Assembly: GCF_001542415.1 (NCBI RefSeq)
Contig: NZ_LNCU01000102.1
Coordinates: 1 to 58,127 of the forward strand
DNA from: Bradyrhizobium macuxiense
GTDB taxonomy: Bacteria; Pseudomonadota; Alphaproteobacteria; Rhizobiales; Xanthobacteraceae
Direction of reading: 5' to 3'
DNA length: 58,127 bases
Shown: positions 15,906 to 23,334 of the stretch, piece after piece
Layout of the letters: each line of letters begins with the position of its first letter
Position numbering within the stretch: position 1 is the first letter of the stretch
Notes under the pieces: generated by a model
Seen by the model: only the letters and a program-made list of their open reading frames with translations
What the model was told of the DNA's origin: nothing
Databases searched by the model: none
Position numbers and translations under genes: made by a program

Positions 15906-17669
15906 CTAGAGGCCAAGGTCGCGCTTCCGACCAAAGCCCCATTCGATGCCACCGCCGTCCTTCACGACGCCGGTGACGTGTTGGCCGAGTTTCTTTTCGA
16001 GTTCACGGGACCAGGGCACGAGCTGAAACCCAAGCCCGTTGTCGATCATGGCGAAGCGCCCCGAGGCGAGCGTCAAACGCTGACGATAGACACCGACCAC
16101 ATGCTCCCCAGAGGTGACGTTCACAGGAGGCAAGCCGGTGTCGGCCGAGACTTTTGCGGCCACCCCATCGAGTTCGCGTCGACGCAACGTATTCAGGAGG
16201 TCTCGCGGCAAGGTGATCTGTTGGCCCTGCCGCCGCGCCAAGCCCTCCTGGATCAGATGCTCGGTGCGGGCTTCCATGGCATCGCGGGTCTGGCGGCCAA
16301 AGCCGCCCATGGCGAGCGGCATAGCATCGCGTTCGACGAGGCGGTGGTCGAGCCAGGTCGCCCCTTTCGCGGTAACTTGCTCCCTGAGGTCGAGATCGGA
16401 GCGGGTCACAAGCACCAGGGTAGGTCGCAAATCGCCGGCGTGACCGAAGCGCTGGACTTCGACGATGCCGCCAATCGGTGGAGCATGTTCGAAGGCCTCG
16501 ATCCCTTGGAAGCGCACGTGGTGAGCGCGTCCGTCTGTTCCGTCGATCATGGCGTAGGCCTCGCCAGTCAGTTCGTCATGCAATCCGCGCTCGACCAGTC
16601 GCCCGACGATGTGCGACGCCGGCGGTCCACCTTCGATGACGAAGTCGGCAACACCACGCGCTTCCCCACGCTCAGTAAAGGCGCGGTGCATGGTCTTGAT
16701 GATGTCGCCGCGCATGCCGAGGTCGCGCAAGCTACGCTCGGCCTCGAGTTCGACCATCCATTCGCTTGGTGCGGCGGATGCGGCAAGGCCCATCTTCTCC
16801 AGGTGCTGCAGGCGGCCGATCATCAGGCGCCTGATCTCGGGATCGGACCTGCCGGGATTCTCGGAACGAAGATCGACATAGCCGGTCTCGTCGGCTGCCA
16901 GCCGGATCTCCCGATCAAGCCGCGTCCATCGTTCCGCCGTGACTTCCGTCTCCAGCGAACTGCGGACCTCACGCTCCAGTTTTGGACCCAGTTCAATCGC
17001 GACCAGTTCCTCGGCGCGCGAGCGCAGGCCCCGGCTGATGTAGTCGCGTGAAATCACGAGATCCGCGCCTTCCTGGTCTGTTCCCCGAACCAGAAGATGG
17101 ACGTGAGGGTTGTCGGTATTCCAATGATCAACAGCCACCCAACCGAGCCGCGTCCCGAGATCGGCCTCCATCTGCTTGGCGAGATCGCGGGCGAAGGCCT
17201 TGAGGTCGGTCATATCGCCGGCATCCTCCGGTGAGACGATGAACCGGAAATGGTGGCGGTCGTCCTTGCAGCGTTCTGCGAAAGCGGCGCTATCGGCGCG
17301 GTCGCTGCCGGCATCGAACATCTCGGCCCTCTCGCCACTTCGAGTCACTCCATCGCGCTTCAGATATGAGAGATGGGCCGTCAGTGGTGCGGACCGGAAG
17401 GCACGTCCTTTGTGCCGGACTACACGCGCCTTCACCACAACGCGCCGCGTCGAGCCGAACAATCTGGCACGGCTAAAGGACAGCCGGCCGCGGCCAAACG
17501 TCGAGCGTCCATAGGCCGCCGAACGCCTGCCGGCTACGGTCTGACCCGACGTGTGTCCTGCTCTCTTCGCCGCCCGCAGTACCTGGCTAACGAAGCTCTT
17601 GGGTTTCGGCGCGCGGGTACTGCGGATGCGCCCAGGCCGAATCCGCAGATCGCTGTCGCCCGCGGTCAT
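15906..17669 (-). CDS. rlxS: Relaxase/mobilisation nuclease RlxS (DUF3363)
   Basis: Conjugative relaxase of 587 residues that would nick oriT and pilot the strand. The basic N-terminus (RRVVVKARVVRHKGRAFRSA) is followed by a nuclease core with DRHHFRFIVSPEDA (about 137-150) and a histidine cluster DHWNTDNPHVHLLVRG (H182, H189, H191). The C-terminal half is the DUF3363 region. Start ATG at 17669 is preceded by GGAGG with 7-nt spacing; the open frame continues ten codons further but without such a site. The catalytic tyrosine cannot be assigned with certainty. Confidence 0.92.
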   Translation of the reverse strand: MTAGDSDLRIRPGRIRSTRAPKPKSFVSQVLRAAKRAGHTSGQTVAGRRSAAYGRSTFGRGRLSFSRARLFGSTRRVVVKARVVRHKGRAFRSAPLTAHLSYLKRDGVTRSGERAEMFDAGSDRADSAAFAERCKDDRHHFRFIVSPEDAGDMTDLKAFARDLAKQMEADLGTRLGWVAVDHWNTDNPHVHLLVRGTDQEGADLVISRDYISRGLRSRAEELVAIELGPKLEREVRSSLETEVTAERWTRLDREIRLAADETGYVDLRSENPGRSDPEIRRLMIGRLQHLEKMGLAASAAPSEWMVELEAERSLRDLGMRGDIIKTMHRAFTERGEARGVADFVIEGGPPASHIVGRLVERGLHDELTGEAYAMIDGTDGRAHHVRFQGIEAFEHAPPIGGIVEVQRFGHAGDLRPTLVLVTRSDLDLREQVTAKGATWLDHRLVERDAMPLAMGGFGRQTRDAMEARTEHLIQEGLARRQGQQITLPRDLLNTLRRRELDGVAAKVSADTGLPPVNVTSGEHVVGVYRQRLTLASGRFAMIDNGLGFQLVPWSRELEKKLGQHVTGVVKDGGGIEWGFGRKRDLGL

Positions 17670-17924
17670 GGCCGGACCTCCGTGCAATGAAGAGCACACA
17701 CGGTGCCGAAAATGTCCTTGATTGCATTCTTCAAATTACAATGCGCGGCACGCGCCCCGACCGACCGGCACGTCGGAACCCAAACCATACCAATGGCTTG
17801 CGGTTCGACCGGCGAGCCCCTTTTATCTCGCGCGCCTTCCCAACCATGTTTGCCCACGGCCCTCGTGTGTCCGTCAATCGCCCGCTCTGGCACGCCATTG
17901 CTTCCCAATTTGCACACGAGGCCA
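17670..17924. other. Candidate origin of transfer (oriT) upstream of rlxS
   Basis: This 255-bp non-coding stretch directly upstream of the relaxase gene holds a 9-bp perfect inverted repeat (CCTCGTGTG at 17861-17869, CACACGAGG at 17913-17921) and a small hairpin CCGAC/GTCGG (17761-17765 and 17772-17776). In ICEMlSymR7A the oriT lies near rlxS, so the place is reasonable. No nic site can be recognised by eye. Confidence 0.4.
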
Positions 17925-18647
17925 CTATGGCGGCGTCCCTAGCCCCGACCGTGCGACGAACACACCTTTACCCCTGGGGATCATCGCCGACACATCGTCT
18001 CGAGAGGCTGCAGTCCTCGCGTCGCTCAACGACACGAATGCTGACGGCTGATCCTGCCTCCTCGTCAGATCGGAGCGCGCAGCGAACGGCGTTGACGCCG
18101 CCGACCGCTGTCGGGCGGCGGTCGACATCGGCGGCAGTCCAACACCGAGCCGGCCTGCAAACTTAGCCACATAGGCTCGCGTCTCGTCTGGCAAAAGGCC
18201 GCCCGCGAGATGCCGCTCGTAGCGTGAAGGCCCGGCGTTGTACGCCGCAAGCGCGCCGGGCCAACCGTAGCGGCCGAATAATTCCCGCAGATACGCAGTT
18301 CCTGCCAAAATATTGTCGCGCGGATCGTAGGGATCGTTACCGAGATGGTAGCGACGGCGTAATTCGGTCCACGTCGCCGGCATGATTTGCATCAGACCCA
18401 TTGCCCCTTTAGTCGACGTGGCGTGCACATCTCCCGCGCTTTCGATGCTCAAGATCGAGCGAATCCAGTCCGCCGGAATCGCAAAACGTCGCGCGCCTTC
18501 TTCGATGAAAGCCGCAAATGGATCGCCGAACTGATCGACAACTGGAATGACCGTTGAACTGGCTTCCGCCAAAGCAGCATTTTGTGAGGAGGTGAGATGC
18601 AGTAGCAGCGGTATGATGGCCCCAGAACGCACACTCCATCGAACCAA
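17925..18647 (-). CDS. Lytic transglycosylase, VirB1-like
   Basis: 240 residues. An N-terminal hydrophobic segment (about 8-28) looks like a signal peptide. The SLT domain follows (about 40-150) with the catalytic glutamate in ILSIESAGD (E69), GAMGLMQIMPATW (81-93), and AYNAGPSRY. It would cleave peptidoglycan in the periplasm to let the secretion channel pass. The start shown is a TTG; a GTG at 18632 is a good alternative. It stands between traF and rlxS on the same strand. Confidence 0.9.
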   Translation of the reverse strand: MVRWSVRSGAIIPLLLHLTSSQNAALAEASSTVIPVVDQFGDPFAAFIEEGARRFAIPADWIRSILSIESAGDVHATSTKGAMGLMQIMPATWTELRRRYHLGNDPYDPRDNILAGTAYLRELFGRYGWPGALAAYNAGPSRYERHLAGGLLPDETRAYVAKFAGRLGVGLPPMSTAARQRSAASTPFAARSDLTRRQDQPSAFVSLSDARTAASRDDVSAMIPRGKGVFVARSGLGTPP

Positions 18648-18819
18648 AGCTGCCGTCGTACTCGCGCCTGACCAAGGTAAAGCTGATCCACGCCAGCCAT
18701 TCGGCCGCCCTGAACTGGCGCTCTGGGCGTCGATCTTACAAGTGCTGGTCGCGATGGAGAATTAGTCCAGCCATTGATCGAACAGAGTAATGGCGCGGCG
18801 AGTACAGAGAACACGCACG

Positions 18820-19332
18820 TCACTCCTCCCACGTCCACACCGGAAGCGCACGACCGATCACGGCCGACGCCGGTAGCGATCCAAAATAACGACCGTCCAA
18901 TGAGTCGCTCGATTGCCAGTTCATGAGAAAAAGTTCACCTTCGCCGACCACACGGCAGCCACTCCATTTGGGCAGCGGACGGCCATGTCCGTCGCGATCC
19001 GTCGCCTCGCCCATGACGATGCCATCAACCGCAATAGTGGCCCCTCTTCTGCAAACGGTCTGCCCGGGCAGCGCCAGCACGCGCTTGAGCATGGGGACGC
19101 GGAGCGGCAGATAGCCGTTCAGGTCGAGAAACGTTGCGAGCGGCTCCGGCGGCTGAACGGCGACCAGTTCGGTGACATGAAAGCGCTTCACCGAGCGCAA
19201 GCGATAGAGACCGATCGGCACGCTAGCGGATGCATTCCAGATATAGAGTGGAAGCGGCTCGAGCGCGATTGCAACGACAAGCGTCACGGCAGCGCTGCAC
19301 ATAACCGTCAGGGTCCTCAGGCGGCTCGTCAT
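18820..19332 (-). CDS. traF: Conjugal transfer signal peptidase TraF (S26 family)
   Basis: 170 residues. A membrane anchor (about 6-27) is followed by the S26 Ser/Lys pair: serine in SASVPIGLYR (S37) and lysine in MLKRVLALPG (K83). In RP4 TraF trims and cyclises the TrbC pilin. It starts at the ATG overlapping the DUF2840 stop (CGATGACG), so it is translated with DUF2840. The frame extends nine codons further upstream but that part lies within DUF2840. Confidence 0.93.
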   Translation of the reverse strand: MTSRLRTLTVMCSAAVTLVVAIALEPLPLYIWNASASVPIGLYRLRSVKRFHVTELVAVQPPEPLATFLDLNGYLPLRVPMLKRVLALPGQTVCRRGATIAVDGIVMGEATDRDGHGRPLPKWSGCRVVGEGELFLMNWQSSDSLDGRYFGSLPASAVIGRALPVWTWEE

Positions 19333-19793
19333 CGCATGACTCTCCGCCGGTGGAGCCACGCCTGATGGCGCGCCTTCGTATAGGGGCGCGGGCTTTCGTT
19401 GACCGACAAGCGGTTATGAATGTGCTGCCAATGATCAGGCGCGACATCGGCCGGATCGATACCGAGGGTCTCGATCGCATCGATTATCTGCAGCACCCGT
19501 TCAACCTTCAGCCAGCCAGAGAGCCGCAGCAGAATCTCTCCGCCCGGCTTCACATAGGGTACGGTCGAACAGCGTTGCCCCGGCGCGACCGCGCGCAAGA
19601 TGTCGATTCGCGAAATGACCGTTCCAAAGTCGCTCGATGTCCAGCGGACGAAGCCGAAGATGCTGCCTGGCGCAAACGACAAGACGCGGCGGTGACGATC
19701 GACCATCAGCTCCTTCACGATGCGACCGAACCGAACACGGTTTTCGATGCGCTTCTCCAGCCACAGAACTTCTACTTGAGTGAGATCGCTCAT
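19329..19793 (-). CDS. DUF2840 domain protein
   Basis: 154 residues of the DUF2840 family, which regularly stands between parA and traF in this class of element (begins MSDLTQVEVLWLEKRIENRV). Biochemical role unknown. The start is chosen at the ATG at 19793, overlapping the end of the truncated RPA gene; the longer frame upstream has no support. Its usual upstream partner parA is missing here. Confidence 0.9.
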   Translation of the reverse strand: MSDLTQVEVLWLEKRIENRVRFGRIVKELMVDRHRRVLSFAPGSIFGFVRWTSSDFGTVISRIDILRAVAPGQRCSTVPYVKPGGEILLRLSGWLKVERVLQIIDAIETLGIDPADVAPDHWQHIHNRLSVNESPRPYTKARHQAWLHRRRVMR

Positions 19794-20233
19794 GCGGCTG
19801 TCCCCTGAGACTGGGATTGGAAGCCGTGCGATCGAAGTTTCGCGAGGAACATATGTGATCGCAGTGCCGGATTGTCGAAGCACGCAAGACCAGCCGGATG
19901 CCGGCAGTTACCCCAAATCCGACCGGTGGCGTAAGACATTGCGGCCGTCAGGCGCGACCTCACCAACGCTACGTCACCGGCCTCGACGATTGGCGGAGCC
20001 GCCCACATCAGAACATCCACATCGCAGATGGTCGTGACGCCGTGCGCCGCCGCGGCCTCGACACCATCGCAGATGGCATCCCCGCTGAAATCGATCGGCA
20101 CAATGTCCCTTGCCAGCGGAACAAATGGATACGCCATCAGATCCTGCTCATCGCGAGGCGCGAGCTCGGCGAGCAGCGCCCGAAAGAGCTCAAGCTGGTC
20201 GCGCTTAGAATGCTGCTTGCGCCGCATGGTCAT
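19790..20233 (-). pseudogene. Truncated replication initiator protein A (RPA)
   Basis: 147-residue frame. The first ~97 codons match the N-terminus of the RPA family found in these elements (QLELFRALLAELAPRDEQDL, DVDVLMWAAPPIVEAGD). After SRLTAAMSYA the sequence stops resembling RPA: the expected helix with a GRGT-type motif and some 180 further residues are absent, and about 50 unrelated codons run to a stop overlapping DUF2840. The normal parA gene is also missing, so a deletion probably removed the RPA C-terminus and parA together. Recognition is from memory of the family. Confidence 0.7.
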
Positions 20234-20248
20234 TGCTCACGAACCGAA

Positions 20249-20530
20249 TCAGCGACGTTCCTGGCCCGCATAGGGGCGCAGAACTGGATGCTCCTTGGCC
20301 GGCAGGACGGTGCCCTTGCCCGGATCTGACGTCGAGGTCTTGGCGCCGAGATCGGCCCAGGCTTTCAAGTCATCCAGCGCATAGACGACGCGGCCGCCAA
20401 TCTTGCGATAGGTCGGCCCGGTGCCGTACGTCCGATGCTTCTCTAGCGTGCGACCGGAAAGGCCAAGGTAACGCGCGGCCTCCGGCGTTCGCAGGAAACG
20501 CGGTGGTAAGCCGGCCATCGGATCAGGCAT
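20249..20530 (-). CDS. rdfS: Excisionase-like recombination directionality factor (RdfS/AlpA type)
   Basis: 93 residues. A MerR/AlpA-like winged helix-turn-helix is formed by FLRTPEAARYLGLSGRTLEK (12-31) and GTGPTYRKIGGRVVYALDDL, the usual fold of phage and ICE excisionases. In ICEMlSymR7A RdfS drives IntS towards excision and is switched on by FseA, whose gene lies directly upstream here. Start ATG at 20530 has GGAGCT about 6-11 nt before it. The cognate integrase is not clearly within the window. Confidence 0.85.
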   Translation of the reverse strand: MPDPMAGLPPRFLRTPEAARYLGLSGRTLEKHRTYGTGPTYRKIGGRVVYALDDLKAWADLGAKTSTSDPGKGTVLPAKEHPVLRPYAGQERR

Positions 20531-20663
20531 TTGAGAGCTCCACGGCGACAGCACGCTGCGAATGGCAGCGCTGGAGTATATGGGGTCATCATGGAGGAGC
20601 GCCCCCTCGCAGGGGGATGCCGAATATTGAGGGGACGATTTTCGATACACCCAAGGCCGGCGG
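20531..20663 (-). promoter_or_regulatory. Probable FseA-controlled promoter region of rdfS
   Basis: Between fseA and rdfS. It contains a near-palindrome CCCCCTCGCAGGGGG (20607-20622 region), and on the minus strand a -10-like CATATACT about 35-45 nt before rdfS. The role is inferred from the R7A model, in which FseA activates rdfS. Confidence 0.4.
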
Positions 20664-21170
20664 CTATTTGTCCTTGCGCTTCGATTGCAGAAGTTTGCGG
20701 TAACCTCCACGCATCAGGGCAAGACCGCCCTGCACCAGACGGATCGTTCGTTTGCGCAGATCATGCGTCTTCCAAGCGCGATCGGGGATGCGTGTCTTGC
20801 CAAACAGCGCTTCAGCGACAATGCGATAATTGCCGCCGGCATTATGCGTGTCGAGCGCGCGTATCGCAGCGCTTAGGCGTTCGCGACGCTGTTTGGACAG
20901 TTGATGAAAGGCAGGTCCTGGCGCGCGTCCGTTCATCGCACGCCAGAGCCGTCGAGCTGCATGTGCCCGCGCGTCGAAATCTCGATCCAGCGGCAGCTCG
21001 GCAATATAGGAGGCGCCGATGACGGGCGCTTCCTTTGACCAGATCCGGTGCTCCACTGCGCCGATGGACAGCACAGCGTGCCAGCCGTCGGCCGCACGAC
21101 GCACCTGGGCAGCGATAAGTTCGGGCAGCGCCTGAGACGCTGACTCTCGATGAGCGGTCGGCGCCGCCAC
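20664..21170 (-). CDS. fseA: FseA C-terminal part: DUF2285 domain protein
   Basis: 168 residues if read from the GTG at 21170, but the frame is open up to the end of the upstream DUF6499 gene and has no good start of its own. The DUF2285 domain (about 105-160: AALFGKTRIPDRAW-like core, LRKRTIRLVQGGLALMRGGY) is a helix-turn-helix variant. In ICEMlSymR7A the homologous msi171 is joined to msi172 by a programmed +1 frameshift to form FseA, the activator of excision. The same relative frame (+1) is present here. Confidence 0.88.
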   Translation of the reverse strand: MAAPTAHRESASQALPELIAAQVRRAADGWHAVLSIGAVEHRIWSKEAPVIGASYIAELPLDRDFDARAHAARRLWRAMNGRAPGPAFHQLSKQRRERLSAAIRALDTHNAGGNYRIVAEALFGKTRIPDRAWKTHDLRKRTIRLVQGGLALMRGGYRKLLQSKRKDK

Positions 21171-21243
21171 TGCAACTGGAACAACGGTTGCTAGAACCTC
21201 GGGCGCCCAAAAGACTGTTTGTTCGTCAAAGGACTTCTGAGGG

Positions 21244-21260
21244 TTATGGGCGAAAGCAGA
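21244..21260 (-). promoter_or_regulatory. fseA: Probable +1 programmed ribosomal frameshift site in fseA
   Basis: Zero frame reads TGC TTT CGC CCA TAA. Skipping the C at 21252 gives TGC TTT GCC CAT AAC and enters the DUF2285 frame. That frame stays open through 21170 and onwards and encodes a linker (AHNPQKSFDEQTVFWAPEV) typical of FseA. The shift is established for ICEMlSymR7A; here it is deduced from frame and homology. Confidence 0.7.
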
Positions 21261-21438
21261 TGCCCCACCTTCTCCGGAACTCGTCGGTTACTTCGCCAGT
21301 CGGACTGTCGGCGATCATCGCATCGTATTCGCGCCGGTAATCGGCATTGCGACGAAGACATTCCCAAGCGATGTCGGTGATCTTGGCATCTTGGAGACTC
21401 ATATAAGAATCTGGCGAGCGCCAGTCGAATTCAGGCAT
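21244..21438 (-). CDS. fseA: FseA N-terminal part: DUF6499 (msi172-like)
   Basis: 64 residues (MPEFDWRSPDSYMSLQDAKI... to RRRWGICFRP). This is the short upstream frame of the split fseA gene. Start ATG 21438 follows GGAAG with good spacing. It ends TGC TTT CGC CCA TAA (21258-21244). If the ribosome skips one base after TTT, it continues in the DUF2285 frame as a fusion of about 257 residues, and no stop intervenes. Translation without the shift gives only this short product. Confidence 0.88.
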   Translation of the reverse strand: MPEFDWRSPDSYMSLQDAKITDIAWECLRRNADYRREYDAMIADSPTGEVTDEFRRRWGICFRP

Positions 21439-21520
21439 TGCTTCCGCCCCATTGCACGCAGCTGAAGGATTGCAGCGCAATAACTATGAACGAGAGGGTT
21501 GCAGGAAGACCCTAGTTTGA

Positions 21521-21550
21521 CACCACGTGGTGCTCCCAGAGGACCACGTG
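21521..21550. promoter_or_regulatory. Paired CACGTG operators upstream of fseA
   Basis: A 12-bp perfect palindrome CACCACGTGGTG (21521-21532) is followed by a second CACGTG at 21545-21550. Together they form an inverted repeat CACGTGGT/ACCACGTG (21524-21531 and 21543-21550). The two centres are 21 bp apart, two helical turns, which fits cooperative binding of a dimeric regulator. It lies about 85-115 bp before the fseA start. Confidence 0.5.
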
Positions 21551-21601
21551 CCCGCTTGAGACGACGATTTCTAAAGGGACGATTCGGACGATGAATTTCT
21601 T

Positions 21602-21874
21602 CTAACTTTTCCTCGCGACGCGTAACAGGCGCCCCTGTTCCGTCATCCACTTAGCGCGCGAGAGATGACTCTGATATGCACTCCGTGCGCGGTCAGGCTC
21701 GTGCTCAGGGTCAATATGTAGGACTATGCGCACGACTTCCCGCCAGTCCACTCCTTCTCCCTCCGCTTGCAGGAGCCGCATGTACGTAACGACGTGCTGC
21801 TCGTCATACGACGTTACAGTCGTATCCTTTGGGGCTAAATCGGCTACATCTGGATCGAGCGGCGGTGTTGGCAT
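21602..21874 (-). CDS. qseM: QseM-like antiactivator (DUF2285)
   Basis: 90 residues from the ATG at 21874 (MPTPPLDPDVADLAPKD); a GTG at 21898 would add eight. It carries a compact DUF2285-type domain (EVVRIVLHIDPEHEPDRARSA, AKWMTEQGRLLRV). In ICEMlSymR7A, QseM binds and blocks both TraR and FseA. Position next to a divergent qseC and beside fseA matches that model. It is identified by domain plus neighbourhood rather than a close sequence match. Confidence 0.8.
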   Translation of the reverse strand: MPTPPLDPDVADLAPKDTTVTSYDEQHVVTYMRLLQAEGEGVDWREVVRIVLHIDPEHEPDRARSAYQSHLSRAKWMTEQGRLLRVARKS

Positions 21875-21940
21875 GATCTTACGGTCAGAGGACTTCACGG
21901 AATCTGCTGTCGTAACGGCTCGCGTGACCGCACTTTGTTA

Positions 21941-21963
21941 AGTATATCGAGGTGCAATATACT
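21941..21963. promoter_or_regulatory. Putative QseC operator between qseM and qseC
   Basis: A perfect 7-bp inverted repeat AGTATAT (21941-21947) and ATATACT (21957-21963) with a 9-nt spacer lies in the divergent intergenic region. The arms also look like -10 elements for both directions, so binding here would control both promoters, as known for QseC and for restriction-modification controller proteins. Confidence 0.6.
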
Positions 21964-21986
21964 GAGCAAGCGGCGACCTTTCCCAC

Positions 21987-22217
21987 ATGGATTTGCGGGA
22001 GACATTCGCCACTAATTTGCGTCGTCTACGCAATGCGAGGGGATGGTCTCAAGACGAACTTGCCTTGGAGGCTGAGATAAGCCGGAGCTACCTGAGCCAG
22101 CTCGAAAAGGGCGTGTATTACGTCAGCATAAAGGTTATTGGTCGGCTCGCCGACAAGCTCGACGTCGAACCAGACGAGTTCCTAAGGCGGGCCGCAAAGA
22201 GAGGTCGCGCCAAATGA
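21987..22217 (+). CDS. qseC: QseC-like XRE-family controller
   Basis: 76 residues, almost entirely a lambda-repressor-type helix-turn-helix (NLRRLRNARGWSQDELALEA, SRSYLSQLEKG, VIGRLADKLDVEPDEFLRR). It resembles controller proteins of restriction-modification systems. In ICEMlSymR7A QseC controls its own gene and the divergent qseM, giving an on/off switch for transfer. The only plus-strand gene in the 2.2-29 kb block apart from insertion remnants. Confidence 0.85.
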   Translation: MDLRETFATNLRRLRNARGWSQDELALEAEISRSYLSQLEKGVYYVSIKVIGRLADKLDVEPDEFLRRAAKRGRAK

Positions 22218-22540
22218 GCGCTCGTCGTCTCCGGGCCGGGCCGCGCAAATAGAAGCTGCCGACTCCCAGTCGCTTTGCTGCCGACCTCTCTAATTCAGCA
22301 CTAAGCGGAAATACAAATCCGCCGGTCGTCCTGCTTCGCAGGAGAGTTGTGTCACATCCCCTGCCTGACATGGTCGCGCCAAAAGGCTGCGCGCGCCCGA
22401 CGGCGACATTGTCAAGAAAGTCCTTGCGCGAAAGTCCGGTGATACCGCTCCGACCGGCACGGCAAGCCGTGCTTCACCCTTGCGGCCGCGAGGGCGGAGC
22501 CTCATACCGGTGTCTACGAAGATGCTCCTTCTTTTTCCGC
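22218..22540. other. Non-coding stretch after qseC with two hairpins
   Basis: No convincing gene. TCCTGC-TTC-GCAGGA (22329-22343) and GCACGGC-AA-GCCGTGC (22457-22472) are perfect hairpins. The first could end the qseC transcript, though no T-run follows. Confidence 0.4.
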
Positions 22541-22800
22541 TCAAGGAGGCGCAAAAAGGCCCCGCCTCCGAGACAGATCAGGGTGAAGCCCTCGTCGTCG
22601 ACCCTCACCAGAGATGCCTAGATCGTGGCCGGGAAAGCTCGGATCGTCGAGCTTGGTCGAGAGGTATTCGCGATCGTTGTCGCGGGCAGTCTTCTTACAG
22701 GCGGCCCCGAATTCGGTTATGCTGGCGAAGATGCGGAAGTCAGGCGGCACAAAGGGGGCGCGCCGTACATTCGGCCGATCGAAGAAAACTACGGCGACAT
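22541..22800 (-). pseudogene. Degenerate second copy of the DUF736 gene
   Basis: The minus-strand frame contains ITEFGAACKKTARDNDREYL and KLDDPSFP, closely matching the intact DUF736 protein at 23794-24105. After KLDDPSFP one extra base shifts the frame. The continued homology (ASLVRVDDEGFTLI) lies in another frame, where the tyrosine codon before it has become TAG. The N-terminal third is not recognisable. So there is at least one frameshift and one nonsense change. Confidence 0.75.
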
Positions 22801-23109
22801 TCGAATGCTTGGTAGATGACCGACCGCCCATGCAACACCTCGACCGATGATAATTCAACGATGCGCACTATTCAGATCTGCTCTAAGCTGTGAGGCTGCG
22901 TCCTGAGCGGGCTCTCGGCTTGGTAGCGGCTCATTCAAGTCCTACGCCCACAAAGCGACAGACCGGGCTGAGGATGCGGAAGGGCCGGTTGTGAGCTCGC
23001 CAAGCAGCCAAGAGAACGCCCACAAGAGCAATTGCTCCCAACAACGCTATTAACCAATGAACAGTCCGAGCTCGGGACGGCGACCCGCATCAAGAATAAC
23101 AGTTTCTGG

Positions 23110-23334
23110 TCAGTTCAAAAACGTCACAGCGAGTCGGCGTTCATCACGCCACACCACCGAGCAATTGATGTTAAGACCTACGCTCGGAATGCGCAGGCCG
23201 AAGGCCATAGGCACGGACGGCGCGTCGCGAGTCTGAACGATTGCGGAGGACGCCGTGAGATGGCGCACCTTGCAGCGCATAGGGGCACCATCAATCACAA
23301 TCTGTCCCGCACAGACCCGCCGCTCGTTCGCCAC
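23110..23334 (-). CDS. Single-domain PilZ protein
   Basis: 74 residues forming a bare PilZ-like beta-barrel pattern: basic N-terminus (MANERRVCAGQIVIDG), a central CKVRHLTASSAIVQT strand-turn, and a CSVVWRDERRLAVTFLN ending. PilZ domains bind cyclic di-GMP through an RxxxR and a [D/N]xSxxG motif. Here the second motif appears as HLTASSA, so binding is uncertain. Many such short PilZ proteins occur in Bradyrhizobium. No operon partner. Confidence 0.7.
   Translation of the reverse strand: MANERRVCAGQIVIDGAPMRCKVRHLTASSAIVQTRDAPSVPMAFGLRIPSVGLNINCSVVWRDERRLAVTFLN

Noticed and set aside
15903..17051. Plus-strand frame of 382 codons
   Set aside because: Antisense to rlxS; the relaxase has motifs, neighbours and a ribosome-binding site.
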